64,000 bases of DNA. It comes from Shuttleworthella satelles DSM 14600 (GTDB lineage: Bacteria > Bacillota > Clostridia > Lachnospirales > Lachnospiraceae). The first letter of the stretch is position 1. Each line of letters starts with the position of its first letter. The notes beneath the pieces were generated by a model. The model did not search any database. It worked only from the letters and a program-made list of their open reading frames with translations, and was not told where the DNA came from. Shown here piece by piece: positions 49,648 through 59,072 of the stretch. The position numbers were made by a program, and so were the translations under genes. The stretch is taken from contig NZ_GG665866.1 of NCBI RefSeq assembly GCF_000160115.1, positions 1,104,825 to 1,168,824 on the forward strand. Reading direction: 5' to 3'.

Positions 49648-51738
49648 TCACTGAGCCAGGTCAGACGACTTCATCGAGAAAGACATGCGACCCATCTTAT
49701 CCTTGCCCATGCAGACCACTTCGACGATATCGCCCAGGGTCAGTACATCCTCAACGCGGTCAATTCTCTGGTTGGCAATCCTGGAGATGTGCACCATCCC
49801 CTCCTTGCCGGGGGCGAATTCGATGAAAGCGCCGAATTCCTTGATGGAAACCACCTTTCCTGTCAGATGCTGTCCCTTCTCAAAATCCATCGTGATAATC
49901 TCTACCAGACGGACCGCCTCGTCGATTGCGGCCTGATCCATCGCCGAAACAGAAACTGCGCCGGACTCGTCAATATCAATCTTGGCTCCGGTGCGATCGA
50001 TGATCTCGTTGATGGTCTTGCCTCTCTGACCGACCACATCGCCAATCTTGGACGGATCAATCTGGATCTGCACAATCTTGGGAGCGTACTTGGACAACTC
50101 GGCGCGCGGCCGGTCGATCGCCTTTGACATGCAGTTGTCCATGATAAAGAGACGGGCCTCATGGGTTCTTCGGATGGCCTCCTCAACGATGGTCCTCGTC
50201 AGACCGTGGATCTTGATATCCATCTGGATGGCCGTGATGCCGTCTTTCGTCCCGGTCACCTTGAAATCCATGTCCCCAAAGAAATCTTCCAGACCCTGAA
50301 TGTCCGTGAGCAGAACATAGTCGTCATCGTCCTCCCCTGTTACCAGTCCGCAGGAAATGCCGGCAACCATCTTCTTGATGGGAACGCCCGCCGCCATCAG
50401 CGACATGCAGGAAGCGCAGGTAGAGGCCATGGAAGTAGACCCGTTTGACTCAAAGGTCTCTGAGACAGCGCGAATCGCGTAAGGGAAATCCTCCACGGTG
50501 GGCAAAACCGGAAGCAGCGCTCTCTCCGCCAAAGCCCCATGGCCGATCTCCCGCCGTCCGGGTCCCCTGGAGGGCTTGGTCTCTCCCACAGAGTAAGAGG
50601 GGAAGTTATACTGGTGGATGTAGCGTTTATTTGTCACATTGGCGTCCAGTCCCTCTACCCTCTGCACCTCTGACAGGGGCGCAAGGGTGACAATATTACA
50701 GATCTGGGTCTGTCCTCTGGTGAACATGGCGGATCCGTGCACGCGGGGGATCAAATCCACCTCCGCGGACAGAGGGCGGATCTGATCCAAGGCGCGGCCG
50801 TCAGGCCGCCTGTGGTCTTTCAGGATCATCTTCCGAACCGTCTTCTTCTGGTACTGATAGACCGCGGAATCCAGGACAGCCAGGTAATCCTCACGGTCAG
50901 CGAAAGCCTCGGCCAGGCGCTCTGTCACCCTGCGGATATTCTCCTCCCGAACCTGTTTTTCATCGGAGAACACAGCCTCTTCCATCTGCTTTGGAGTCAC
51001 AATCTTCTTCATTTCCTCGAACATCTGCCGGTCAATTGCCACATGTTCATAATCGTGCTTGGCCTTGCCGACCTCAGCAACCATCTGATCAATCAGGGCA
51101 ATAATGGTCTGGTTGACGTCATGCGCCTTGTAGATCGCCTCAATCATCTCCTGATCAGACAGCTCATTGGCCCCGGCCTCGATCATGATAACCTTGTCTC
51201 TGGTGGATGCCACCGTCAGACGCAGGTCTCCATTGTCCCAGTCAGACTGGGAAGGATTGATCAGCAGATCCCCATTGATCATCCCCACCTGTGTCATGGC
51301 GCAGGGGCCGTCGAAGGGAATATCAGAAATCGCGGTCGCCATTGCCGTGCCAATCATAGCGACCAGTTCCGGTCTGCAGGAGGGATCCACGGAGAGCACC
51401 AAATTGTTCAGGGTGACATCATTGCGGTAATCCTTGGGAAAGAGAGGCCGCATCGGACGATCAATCACGCGGGCGGTCAAAACAGAGTTCTCGCTGGCCT
51501 TACCCTCTCTCTTGTTGAAGCCGCCGGGAAACTTGCCGACCGAGTAGTACTTCTCCTCGAATTCGACGGACAGAGGGAAGAAGTCAATCCCCTCTCTGGG
51601 CTTTTCGCTGGCAGTCGCCGTACACAGAAGCGTCGTCTCCCCGTAGCGGATCATAACCGCCCCGTTGGCCTGCTTGGCGACCTTGCCCACTTCGATCTGA
51701 AGTTCCCTTCCGGCTAATTCCATCCTAAATGTCTTCAT
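49648..51738 (-). CDS. pnp: Polyribonucleotide nucleotidyltransferase (PNPase)
   Basis: 696 residues from the ATG at 51738 with GAGAAGG upstream; the frame to 51780 adds 14 non-family residues. Two RNase PH domains joined by a helical linker, then KH (KIVQIQIDPSKIGDVVGQRGKTINEI) and S1 (GKVVSIKEFGAFIEFAPGKEGMVHISRI) domains. It degrades RNA 3' to 5' with phosphate. FGSG-like GFNKREGKASE and the catalytic KVTGTKDGITAIQMDIK block are intact. It follows rpsO, the universal order. Confidence 0.97.
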   Translation of the reverse strand: MKTFRMELAGRELQIEVGKVAKQANGAVMIRYGETTLLCTATASEKPREGIDFFPLSVEFEEKYYSVGKFPGGFNKREGKASENSVLTARVIDRPMRPLFPKDYRNDVTLNNLVLSVDPSCRPELVAMIGTAMATAISDIPFDGPCAMTQVGMINGDLLINPSQSDWDNGDLRLTVASTRDKVIMIEAGANELSDQEMIEAIYKAHDVNQTIIALIDQMVAEVGKAKHDYEHVAIDRQMFEEMKKIVTPKQMEEAVFSDEKQVREENIRRVTERLAEAFADREDYLAVLDSAVYQYQKKTVRKMILKDHRRPDGRALDQIRPLSAEVDLIPRVHGSAMFTRGQTQICNIVTLAPLSEVQRVEGLDANVTNKRYIHQYNFPSYSVGETKPSRGPGRREIGHGALAERALLPVLPTVEDFPYAIRAVSETFESNGSTSMASTCASCMSLMAAGVPIKKMVAGISCGLVTGEDDDDYVLLTDIQGLEDFFGDMDFKVTGTKDGITAIQMDIKIHGLTRTIVEEAIRRTHEARLFIMDNCMSKAIDRPRAELSKYAPKIVQIQIDPSKIGDVVGQRGKTINEIIDRTGAKIDIDESGAVSVSAMDQAAIDEAVRLVEIITMDFEKGQHLTGKVVSIKEFGAFIEFAPGKEGMVHISRIANQRIDRVEDVLTLGDIVEVVCMGKDKMGRMSFSMKSSDLAQ

Positions 51739-51765
51739 ACAAACCTTCTCCACTGATACAAACCC

Positions 51766-51792
51766 ACTATAAAACATCATCTACAAGCGCAA
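51766..51792 (-). promoter_or_regulatory. Weak promoter candidate for pnp
   Basis: TTGCGC (51792-51787), 15-bp spacer, TATAGT (51771-51766), 28 nt before the ATG. The spacer is short. A 25-nt hairpin (GGAATG...CATTCC, 51824-51848) lies between the rpsO terminator and this site and could be a processing target if pnp is read through from rpsO. Confidence 0.3.
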
Positions 51793-51863
51793 CCTGCGGC
51801 TATGTGATTTTTATAAAAGCAATGGAATGTGAGCCTCTCATACATTCCCTTGTCAAAAATAAA

Positions 51864-51884
51864 GCGGAGTGATAATCACTCCGC
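51864..51884 (-). terminator. Terminator of rpsO
   Basis: GCGGAGTGAT/ATCACTCCGC, a perfect 10-bp stem around one base, followed in the rpsO direction by TTTATTTTTG. It is 12 nt past the stop; partial readthrough into pnp is usual in this arrangement. Confidence 0.85.
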
Positions 51885-51895
51885 CTAAGAAATTC

Positions 51896-52162
51896 TTATT
51901 TACGCAGACCCAGGCGCTCGATTAAGGAACGATATCTCTCAATATCCTTGTCCTTGAGATAGCCCAGGAGATTGCGTCTCTTTCCGACCATCTTCAGAAG
52001 ACCGCGGTTGGAATGGAAATCCTTGGGGTTCTTCTTCATGTGCTCGGTCAGCTCATTGATGCGAGCCGTCAGAACTGCAATCTGTACCTCGGGTGAACCG
52101 GTGTCGTTCGCTCCCTTGGCGTACTCGTTGATAATTGCTGTCTTTTTGTCTTTTGCGATCAT
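51896..52162 (-). CDS. rpsO: 30S ribosomal protein S15
   Basis: 88 residues, the normal length. Canonical [59 protein letters not shown] block binding 16S rRNA helices 20-22. AAGGAGG lies 7 nt before the ATG. The 125-bp leader is long enough for the S15 autoregulation seen in other bacteria, but I cannot define its structure. Confidence 0.97.
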   Translation of the reverse strand: MIAKDKKTAIINEYAKGANDTGSPEVQIAVLTARINELTEHMKKNPKDFHSNRGLLKMVGKRRNLLGYLKDKDIERYRSLIERLGLRK

Positions 52163-52269
52163 TCGAATCCTCCTTATTTCAATCGATTCGCCGCTACCAA
52201 GTGCGGGTCGGAGTTTCCGCGCACTGAGTATGGCCTCAATTACCGATAGATCATACCATACCTGCTCTT

Positions 52270-52298
52270 AATATAGCAAGCTGTATTTCACTCCGAAA
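52270..52298 (-). promoter_or_regulatory. Promoter candidate for rpsO
   Basis: TTTCGG (52298-52293), 17-bp spacer, TATATT (52275-52270). It overlaps the 3' end of ribF and gives a leader of about 100 nt. Confidence 0.45.
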
Positions 52299-53223
52299 GA
52301 CTCTCCGGGTGACGGCTCACGTATCTGGCAATCTGCTCTTTATCTCTGCCGATCTGCAGCTTCAGGGCCTTTATATCCTCGAATTTCTTCTCATCTCTCA
52401 CAAAGTGCAGAAAATCAATTCTGGCCTCCCTTCCATAGATATCTCCCTCAAAGTCCATCAGATAGGTCTCGATCCCGGGCGCGCGTCTGCCCTCAATCGT
52501 CGGCTTGACGCCGACATTGGTCATGCCCCAGTAAGACTTTGTCCCCATCACTACTCTGGTTACATAGACCCCATAGCGGGGCAGAAGTTTGTCCTCAGGC
52601 GGAGAGAGATTGATGGTCGGAATTCCGATCGTCCGCCCGATTTTTCTGCCGTGAACAATCTCTCCGTAACAGAAGAAATCGTAGCCCAGGAGGGCATTCG
52701 CCTCTTCGATCTGCCCCCCTGTAATCAGACGGCGGATGCGGCTGGAAGAGATATCCTCCCCGCCCTCCTTGAGCTTGGGAATAATCAGGGGGCGAAAGCC
52801 AAGCTCCGAAGCCAGTTGCTTAAGGGTCTCAACATCTCCCGCCCCGCGATAGCCAAAGTGAAAGTCCTCTCCCACGACCAGCGTTCGCATAGACAGGTCA
52901 TGAACCAGCTGTCGAAGGAAGGCTTCCGGCTCCATACGCGCAACCTTTTCGTTGAATTCCCATTGGAGCAGGCAGGAAATTCCGGTCCTCTCGAAGAGCA
53001 TGCCTCTCTCCCTGTTATCCACGATGTTAAAGCGATCCTGATCCAGAAATCTGCGAGGGGATGTCTTAAATGTCAGGGCAACTGAGACCAGTCCTCTTGT
53101 CTCCTCCTCCCTGGTCTTATCTATCAAAAGGCGGTGTCCCCTGTGAAGGCCGTCAAACTTGCCCACACAGACAGCGCTGTCTTCCATTATCCGATCCTGC
53201 GCGGGACCATAGAGATAGATCAT
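52288..53223 (-). CDS. ribF: Bifunctional riboflavin kinase / FAD synthetase
   Basis: 311 residues. N-terminal FMN adenylyltransferase domain with VCVGKFDGLHRGHRLLIDKT (18-37) and the ISSSRIRRLI motif (about 162-171); C-terminal flavokinase domain with GRTIGIPTINL (about 205-215; Thr for FMN/Mg) and GMTNVGVKPTI. It makes FMN and FAD, which the many flavoproteins nearby use. It overlaps truB by 4 nt (ATGA). The Cys-Val-Gly-Lys-Phe start differs slightly from the more common IGNFDGVH. Confidence 0.95.
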   Translation of the reverse strand: MIYLYGPAQDRIMEDSAVCVGKFDGLHRGHRLLIDKTREEETRGLVSVALTFKTSPRRFLDQDRFNIVDNRERGMLFERTGISCLLQWEFNEKVARMEPEAFLRQLVHDLSMRTLVVGEDFHFGYRGAGDVETLKQLASELGFRPLIIPKLKEGGEDISSSRIRRLITGGQIEEANALLGYDFFCYGEIVHGRKIGRTIGIPTINLSPPEDKLLPRYGVYVTRVVMGTKSYWGMTNVGVKPTIEGRRAPGIETYLMDFEGDIYGREARIDFLHFVRDEKKFEDIKALKLQIGRDKEQIARYVSRHPESLSE

Positions 53224-54167
53224 AGCCTCTCCTCATAGAAGAAGTTCTTCAGGCGAAGTCCCTCCTCGCATCTCACATAAATTCCAAGAAAAACCCCGTC
53301 AGACAGATAGACCCGAAAGGCCAGTCCCAGACCGGCCTTTCGCCAGTCTGACCCTGTCCGCGACTGCTTTTCCCCCTCATAAAGACAGGTTATCCCCTCT
53401 GTCTTCTCCGCGATGGGAGCCCCGTTTTTCCCCGCCTTCGTCAGTCCCTCTGGAAGCTTTAATGCCGGAAGATCCGCGAAGACAGCGTCAACCGGATAGA
53501 GAATGTCTTCCAGTCTCCCGGCGGCGGCTGCTTCCTGGATCTGATCCAGCCGCAGCGCGTTCTTACTGTCAAAATCCCCTACCCGGATTCGCTCCAGGGC
53601 GGCCATAGATGCTCCGCATCCGAGGGCGTCCCCGATATCCGAGCAAAGGGTACGGATATAGGTTCCCTTGGAACAGGTCACCTCCATTATGACATGGGGT
53701 AATTCCATGGATAGAATCTGAATGTCATAGATCACGATGTGACTGGCCCTGCGTTCCAGCTCAATCCCCTGCCTGGCGTAATGATAGAGTCTCTTTCCTC
53801 CCACCTTCCTGGCTGAGTACATGGGCGGAATCTGATCCTGCGGGCCGAAAAAGGAGGCGACCTCTCTTTGAATCTCATCCTCACTGACCGAGACTGGATT
53901 TCGTTCGAGAATTTGCCCCGTCATATCCTGGCTGTCCGTTCGTATTCCCAGCTGCATATCGGCGATATAGGTCTTGGTCCAATTCGCCATGAGATTCACC
54001 GCCTTGGTCGCCCGACCGATACAGACCGGGAGAACCCCTCTGGCAGCCGGATCCAGAGTCCCGGTATGACCGATTTTTCTAATATGCAGGATTCCCCGCA
54101 ATTTGGCCACCACGTCAAAGGAAGTGAAGCCGGGCTCTTTGTAGACATTGAGGATTCCGGATCTCAT
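53220..54167 (-). CDS. truB: tRNA pseudouridine55 synthase
   Basis: 315 residues from the ATG at 54167 with GGAGAAAAG upstream; the frame to 54221 adds 18 non-family residues. GILNVYKEPGFTSFDVVAKLRGIL, then KIGHTGTLDPAARGVLPVCIGRATK contains the catalytic Asp of GTLDP. YSARKVGGKRLYHYAR and the C-terminal PUA-like region follow. It lies between nrnA and ribF, the conserved rbfA-nrnA-truB-ribF order. Confidence 0.96.
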   Translation of the reverse strand: MRSGILNVYKEPGFTSFDVVAKLRGILHIRKIGHTGTLDPAARGVLPVCIGRATKAVNLMANWTKTYIADMQLGIRTDSQDMTGQILERNPVSVSEDEIQREVASFFGPQDQIPPMYSARKVGGKRLYHYARQGIELERRASHIVIYDIQILSMELPHVIMEVTCSKGTYIRTLCSDIGDALGCGASMAALERIRVGDFDSKNALRLDQIQEAAAAGRLEDILYPVDAVFADLPALKLPEGLTKAGKNGAPIAEKTEGITCLYEGEKQSRTGSDWRKAGLGLAFRVYLSDGVFLGIYVRCEEGLRLKNFFYEERL

Positions 54168-54273
54168 CTTTTCTCCATTGCAATCTATTGAACATATGCT
54201 CCGCAAATGCTTCATCCGCATTCCATGTCATGAAAAAATATCCCGCCTGCCGAAACAGGCGGGATCGACTGGA

Positions 54274-55221
54274 TCATGACAGCAGATCTTCCACGCGATC
54301 AGCGAAGAGACGGATGGCCTCCTTCGGTTCAAGCGCCGTATTGCAACCCGCTGCCCTGACATGTCCGCCGCCCCCGTATTCCATGGCTAAAGCTGCCACA
54401 TCGATCCTGCCGTTGGACCGGAAGCTGACTTTAAAGTCATCCTCACCCACCTGATATAGGAAACAGGCCACCTCCACTCCCTTAGTAACGCGCAGCTGAC
54501 TGACGATCTGATCCAGATCACTGGCCGCGACGCCATAGGCGTCCATCTCCTCTTTTGTGATATAGGACGCGACAAAGCTGCCGTTTGCGTAGAGTCTGGC
54601 CTTGTCCAGGGCATGACCAAGGACGCGGTTCTGCGCAAAGCTTCTGGCTGAGAAAGTGGCGTCGATGATCCAGGAGTAGTCGATTCCTGTGCTCATGAGT
54701 CTCCCGGCGATCCGCATGGTCTTCTCAGAAGTGCAGGAATACTGGAAAAGTCCGGTGTCATGGGCGATTCCCATATAGAGACATTGGGCGATCTTATCGT
54801 CCAGCATCTCCTGATCAATCAGATCAAAGATGAGCTCCGAAGTCGAACTGGCATCTGGAAAAATATAGTTGATCCGGGCAAAATCCCCCATACGGACATG
54901 GTGATCGACGCAGACGGTCTCTTTGGCCGCGTAAAAATACCTTGCGGCCGGGCCGATGCGGTCGATGGCGCCGCAGTCCAATGTGATGAAGAGATCAAAT
55001 TTTCTCTCCTCACCAACCTGCCTCACCTGACTGGCCCCCGGCAAAAAGAGAAACTTGTCCGGCAGGGGATCCAGATAAACCCTGATATCCCGATCCGGAT
55101 ATTTTTTCGTCAGATAGTTCCAGAGACCCAGGCAAGAGCCGATGGCGTCCCCATCGGGACGAATATGGGCCGTAATCCCGATGACCCTGTGGCCTTGAAT
55201 CACTTCGTCAATCTTTCTCAT
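54274..55221 (-). CDS. nrnA: DHH family oligoribonuclease / PAP phosphatase NrnA
   Basis: 315 residues from the ATG at 55221; an ATG at 55242 would add seven residues, and family alignment of the first motif favours the shorter form. DHH motifs: HIRPDGDA (about 18-25), LDCG (about 82), CVDHHVRMGDF (about 104-114); DHHA1 motif GGGGHVRAAG near the C-terminus. It degrades short oligoribonucleotides and 3'-phosphoadenosine 5'-phosphate. It overlaps rbfA by 14 nt. Confidence 0.93.
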   Translation of the reverse strand: MRKIDEVIQGHRVIGITAHIRPDGDAIGSCLGLWNYLTKKYPDRDIRVYLDPLPDKFLFLPGASQVRQVGEERKFDLFITLDCGAIDRIGPAARYFYAAKETVCVDHHVRMGDFARINYIFPDASSTSELIFDLIDQEMLDDKIAQCLYMGIAHDTGLFQYSCTSEKTMRIAGRLMSTGIDYSWIIDATFSARSFAQNRVLGHALDKARLYANGSFVASYITKEEMDAYGVAASDLDQIVSQLRVTKGVEVACFLYQVGEDDFKVSFRSNGRIDVAALAMEYGGGGHVRAAGCNTALEPKEAIRLFADRVEDLLS

Positions 55222-55585
55222 GATGCTTTGCGTCCTCTTCATTTACCTGATCGATCAGCTTGGACATGCGAACTCCGTAGGCGATGGAATCATCCAGGAT
55301 AAAGAAGAGCTCCGGCGTATTGCGCAGGTTGACAGAGTGGGCAAGCTTGCCGCGGATAAAACCGGCGGACGACTTGAGTCCCTTGACGGTATTGATCCCC
55401 GCCTCTTTGTCTCCGAGCACGGAGACGTATACCTTGGCCGTCTTGAGATCCGGGGCCACCTCAACCAGCGTGACACTGGTCATAAGGCTGACCCTGGGAT
55501 CCTTGACGTCTTCCCGGATAATCTTGGAGAGCTCACGCAGAACTTCTTCATTGATGCGATTGTTTTTGACACTGCGTTTTCTCAT
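55208..55585 (-). CDS. rbfA: Ribosome-binding factor A
   Basis: 125 residues; KH-like domain protein for late 30S maturation. INEEVLRELSKIIREDVKDPRVSLMTSVTLVEVAPDLKTAKVYVSVLG is canonical, with the AxG-type kink in SSAGFIRGKLAHSVNLRNTPELFFILDDS. AAGGAGG lies 5 nt before the ATG. It follows infB by 24 nt. Confidence 0.96.
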   Translation of the reverse strand: MRKRSVKNNRINEEVLRELSKIIREDVKDPRVSLMTSVTLVEVAPDLKTAKVYVSVLGDKEAGINTVKGLKSSAGFIRGKLAHSVNLRNTPELFFILDDSIAYGVRMSKLIDQVNEEDAKHHEKD

Positions 55586-55609
55586 GCATCCTCCTTGGAG
55601 GCGAAGCTC

Positions 55610-58486
55610 CTAACGGGGAACCTCCACCATCTTGTAAGCCTCAATCTCATCGTCAACCTGAATGTCCGCAAATCCGTCAAAGACCAGACCGCACTCATAA
55701 CCGGCCTTGACCTCTTTGACATCATCCTTGAAGCGCTTGAGGGACCCGAGATTCCCCTCCCAGATCATATCCTTGCCGCGATGAATCCGAACCTTGCAGC
55801 CGCGCTCCACCTGACCGTCCAAAACATAGGAACCGGCGATATTTCCGACGCCGGAGGCCTTGAAGATCTGGCGAACCTGGGCATGGCCGATCACCTGCTC
55901 CTCATAGATGGGCTCAAGCATTCCCTTCATAGCGCCCTCGACATCTTCAATGGCATTGTAGATAACGGAATAGATCTGAATGTCAACCCCCTCGTCCTCT
56001 GCCATATTCTTGGCCACGGTATCCGGGCGCACATTAAAGCCGATGATGATCGCGTTCGAGGCAGACGCCAGCACGACATCAGATTCAGAGATAGCTCCGA
56101 CGCCTCCATGAATCACCTTGACGATCACTTCATCATTTGACAGCTTCTCCAGGGCGCTGGTGACAGCCTCGACAGAGCCCTGTACGTCCGCCTTGACGAT
56201 CAGATCCAGTTCCTTCATGCTGCCAGCCTTAATCTGGTCAAAGACATTGCCCAGCTTGGTTCTGGCTCTCGTCTCATCCAAAAGCTTGGACTTGGACTCC
56301 TCGACAAAGGTCTGGGCATAAGAGCGGGCCTCCTTGTCGGAGTCGAGCACGTTGAAGATCTCCCCGGCATTGGGAACCTCAGAAAGTCCCAAAATCTCAA
56401 CGGGAACAGATGGACCTGCCTGCTTCACCCTCTTGTGATGGTCGTCAGACATGGCCCGGATCCTTCCGAAGCTTGCGCCGGCGGCCATGTAGTCGCCGAC
56501 ATGCAGGGTTCCCTTCTGTACCAGGGCGGTCGCGACAACGCCGCGTCCTCTGTCCAGCTTCGCCTCAATGATGACGCCGCGGGCATTGCGGTTGGGATTG
56601 GCCTTGAGCTCCAGAACATCTGCCGTCAAAAGAATCATATCGAGAAGGGTATCGATTCCCTCTCCGGTATGGGCGGATACAGGAACCATGACCGTTGATC
56701 CGCCCCAGTCCTCCGGAATCAGTTCATATTCCGAGAGCTCCTGCTTGACGCGGTCTACATTGGCCCCGACCTTATCGATCTTGTTAATGGCGACAATAAT
56801 CTCCACGCCGGCAGCCTTGGCATGATTGATCGCCTCAACGGTCTGCGGCATGACGCCGTCGTCAGCGGCAACCACTAAGACAGCAATATCCGTAGAATTG
56901 GCCCCACGCATCCGCATCGCGGTAAAGGCCTCGTGTCCGGGCGTATCCAGGAAAGTGATTTTCCGATCCTTGGCCTTGACCGTATAGGCTCCGATGGCCT
57001 GCGTGATTCCTCCGGCCTCCTTGCCGCTCACATTGGATTGGCGTATTTTGTCCAGAAGAGAGGTCTTACCGTGATCGACATGACCCATGACAACGACAAC
57101 CGGCGGTCTGGGTACCAGGCTCTCGGGATCATCATCCTCATCGGTCAGGAGCTCCTCGATCACGTCTTCTTTTTCCTCAGGCTCGCAGATACAGTTGAAT
57201 TCCTCAGCGATCTTCTCCGCCTGTTCGTAGTCCAGCTCTGTATTGATAGTGGCCATCGTCCCCTTCATAAAGAGGTTCTTGATCACCTCGGATGGGGTTA
57301 CCATCATCTTCTCAGCCAGAGACTGAATGGTCAGATGTTCGGGAAGCTGAATCGTGAGCAGTTCCTCCATATTTCTCTCCGGTCCCTTGTTCTTATTTCG
57401 GTTGCGCTTGGTTGTGGTCTTCTCGAGAGAAACCATATTCTCGGCATGACGGCTCCTGTCGTCCCTTCTCTTGCGGTTCCCGTAGGCAGACCCTGATCCG
57501 TAATTCTTGCGGCCCCCGTTGCCGTTAGCGACAACCGGGCTCTGAACCATTGCGGCTGCGGAACCGCGGCCGCCCTGACCGGCATTTCCCCTGCGGGCTC
57601 CACTGTCATTGCCGCCTCGTCCGCGATTGGAGCCTCGATTATCTCCCCCTCTGCCGCGGTTATTTCCATAGCCGGACTTGGAGAGGTCAATATGGCCGAG
57701 GATCTTGATTCCGGCTCCCTTGGAGGCTGCCTTCGCGGGCTCCCTCCTGGCAGGGCGCTCGCCCGCGGCAGTCTGTTCTCTCTTTCTGGTCTCTTCCCCT
57801 TTGGCCTTCCGGTCAGCCCCCGGAGCCTGCTCTGTCCTGGACGTCTGCTCTCTGGGTGCCTGCTCTCTGGGTGCCTGCTCTCTGGGCGTCTGCTCCCTGG
57901 GTGTCTGCTCACGAAGAGTCGCGTCCTCCTGCCCGCTGATCGCTGTGGGAGTCTGCTCTTTTATCTCCTCCTGAGGCTCATTGGAGACAAGCGTTCTCTG
58001 AGAGACCAGTCCCTTGGGCCGGATGATTCCCCTTGGCGCGGTCTGACGGCGATCGTCCCGATTCCTGCGGCGATCCCCTTCTCTTCTCCTTGCCCTTCCA
58101 TCGCCGCCGCCATTGCTCATGTTCTGGTGATTGACGATAAACCTGACATGTTTTTTCTTTGGCTTCTCCTGTCCGGCAGCAGTCCCATCCGCCGTCTTCT
58201 CTCTGGCCTTTTCGCCGTCGGCGGTCTCCGGCTTCTTCTCCCGGACCGGCCTATGCGCAGCAGCTTCCTGACGCACCTTCTCTGCCTCCATGTCCTTTTT
58301 GACAGAAGCTTCCTTCTTTTTCTCCGACTTTTTCATAAAATGCCCCCGGATCCCGTCCGCCGTCTCCTGGTCGAGCCCGCTGGAGACGGTCTTTGCATCC
58401 GCGCCCATCTTCTGCGCAAGGACAAGGACATCCTTGGATTCCGCTCCGATCTCTTTTGCTAATTCATATATTCTGGTTTTTGCCAT
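55610..58486 (-). CDS. infB: Translation initiation factor IF-2
   Basis: 958 residues from the ATG at 58486 with GGGAGG 6 nt upstream; the frame to 58525 lies over the upstream intergenic region. The N-terminal IF2_N fold ([25 protein letters not shown]) is followed by a disordered Arg/Gly/Gln-rich linker of about 320 residues, a second IF2_N, then the G domain (GHVDHGKTS about 467-475, DTPGHE, NKID) and domains II-IV. The linker contains pentapeptide repeats REQ[TA]P and RGG-rich stretches. It places fMet-tRNA on the 30S subunit. Confidence 0.96.
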   Translation of the reverse strand: MAKTRIYELAKEIGAESKDVLVLAQKMGADAKTVSSGLDQETADGIRGHFMKKSEKKKEASVKKDMEAEKVRQEAAAHRPVREKKPETADGEKAREKTADGTAAGQEKPKKKHVRFIVNHQNMSNGGGDGRARRREGDRRRNRDDRRQTAPRGIIRPKGLVSQRTLVSNEPQEEIKEQTPTAISGQEDATLREQTPREQTPREQAPREQAPREQTSRTEQAPGADRKAKGEETRKREQTAAGERPARREPAKAASKGAGIKILGHIDLSKSGYGNNRGRGGDNRGSNRGRGGNDSGARRGNAGQGGRGSAAAMVQSPVVANGNGGRKNYGSGSAYGNRKRRDDRSRHAENMVSLEKTTTKRNRNKNKGPERNMEELLTIQLPEHLTIQSLAEKMMVTPSEVIKNLFMKGTMATINTELDYEQAEKIAEEFNCICEPEEKEDVIEELLTDEDDDPESLVPRPPVVVVMGHVDHGKTSLLDKIRQSNVSGKEAGGITQAIGAYTVKAKDRKITFLDTPGHEAFTAMRMRGANSTDIAVLVVAADDGVMPQTVEAINHAKAAGVEIIVAINKIDKVGANVDRVKQELSEYELIPEDWGGSTVMVPVSAHTGEGIDTLLDMILLTADVLELKANPNRNARGVIIEAKLDRGRGVVATALVQKGTLHVGDYMAAGASFGRIRAMSDDHHKRVKQAGPSVPVEILGLSEVPNAGEIFNVLDSDKEARSYAQTFVEESKSKLLDETRARTKLGNVFDQIKAGSMKELDLIVKADVQGSVEAVTSALEKLSNDEVIVKVIHGGVGAISESDVVLASASNAIIIGFNVRPDTVAKNMAEDEGVDIQIYSVIYNAIEDVEGAMKGMLEPIYEEQVIGHAQVRQIFKASGVGNIAGSYVLDGQVERGCKVRIHRGKDMIWEGNLGSLKRFKDDVKEVKAGYECGLVFDGFADIQVDDEIEAYKMVEVPR
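57841..57915. repeat. 15-bp minisatellite in infB coding the REQ[TA]P repeats
   Basis: Five in-frame units of 15 bp (57841, 57856, 57871, 57886, 57901), for example GTGCCTGCTCTCTGG on the plus strand. They encode Arg-Glu-Gln-Thr/Ala-Pro repeats in the IF-2 linker. Confidence 0.85.
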
Positions 58487-58499
58487 TCCTGGTCCTCCC

Positions 58500-58814
58500 T
58501 TATTCAGTTGTGGACTCCGCGTCAATCTTTTGGCACAAAGCCTCCGCCATCTTCCTATCCGTCACACAGACCACGGCCCGCATCTTTTGACCGATGGCGT
58601 GCCCGATGCTGATCTTACTCCCGTAAATACGGAGATCCGTATGGTAGTAACTGCACATATCACGAAAATCCTTTTTCGTGTTCTCCGAGGCATCCTCAGC
58701 CACCACCACCAATGCGGCCCGATGTCTCTTCACATTCTTTTCTACGGAAAAAGCCCCGCTCTGTACATGTCTTCCTCTGGCACAAAGGCCAAGAAACTGG
58801 AGAACACGGTTCAT
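58500..58814 (-). CDS. ylxQ: YlxQ, L7Ae/L30e-type RNA-binding protein
   Basis: 104 residues with the L7Ae fold: [44 protein letters not shown]. Members bind kink-turn or related RNAs; the precise target of YlxQ is not settled. It lies between rnpM and infB with a ribosome site (GAGGAG) inside the rnpM end, as in other Firmicutes nusA operons. Confidence 0.9.
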   Translation of the reverse strand: MNRVLQFLGLCARGRHVQSGAFSVEKNVKRHRAALVVVAEDASENTKKDFRDMCSYYHTDLRIYGSKISIGHAIGQKMRAVVCVTDRKMAEALCQKIDAESTTE

Positions 58815-58817
58815 GAA

Positions 58818-59072
58818 TCACATCTCCTCGCTCAATGCCCGCAGCACACTCTCATCGACTCTCGCGCCCAGGGCCCTGTCTATGGCCTTGCTGCGGATCG
58901 CTTTGGCCAGGCAATCCGGGCTCTGACAAAGATAGGCGCCTCTTCCCTGTCCCCTGTGGTCTCGGTCAATGAAGACGGATCCCGACTTGCATCGCAGGCA
59001 AATGAGTTCCCTCTTAGATTTCATCTGCCGGCAGGCGACACACATGCGCATGGGAACATGCTTTAAGCTCAT
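58818..59072 (-). CDS. rnpM: YlxR / RnpM family RNA-binding protein (DUF448)
   Basis: 84 residues with the DUF448 signature RMCVACRQMKSKRELICL (9-26) and GRGAYLCQSPDCLAKAIRSKAIDRAL (about 43-68). YlxR has been reported to bind RNase P RNA and modulate its activity, hence RnpM. It overlaps nusA by 4 nt (ATGA). Four Cys (11, 14, 49, 54) could bind a metal, though not in all homologs. Confidence 0.93.
   Translation of the reverse strand: MSLKHVPMRMCVACRQMKSKRELICLRCKSGSVFIDRDHRGQGRGAYLCQSPDCLAKAIRSKAIDRALGARVDESVLRALSEEM

Noticed and set aside
51849-51856. Perfect TTGACA box after the rpsO terminator as a pnp promoter
   Set aside because: No acceptable -10 at 15-19 bp; it overlaps the terminator's T-run region.
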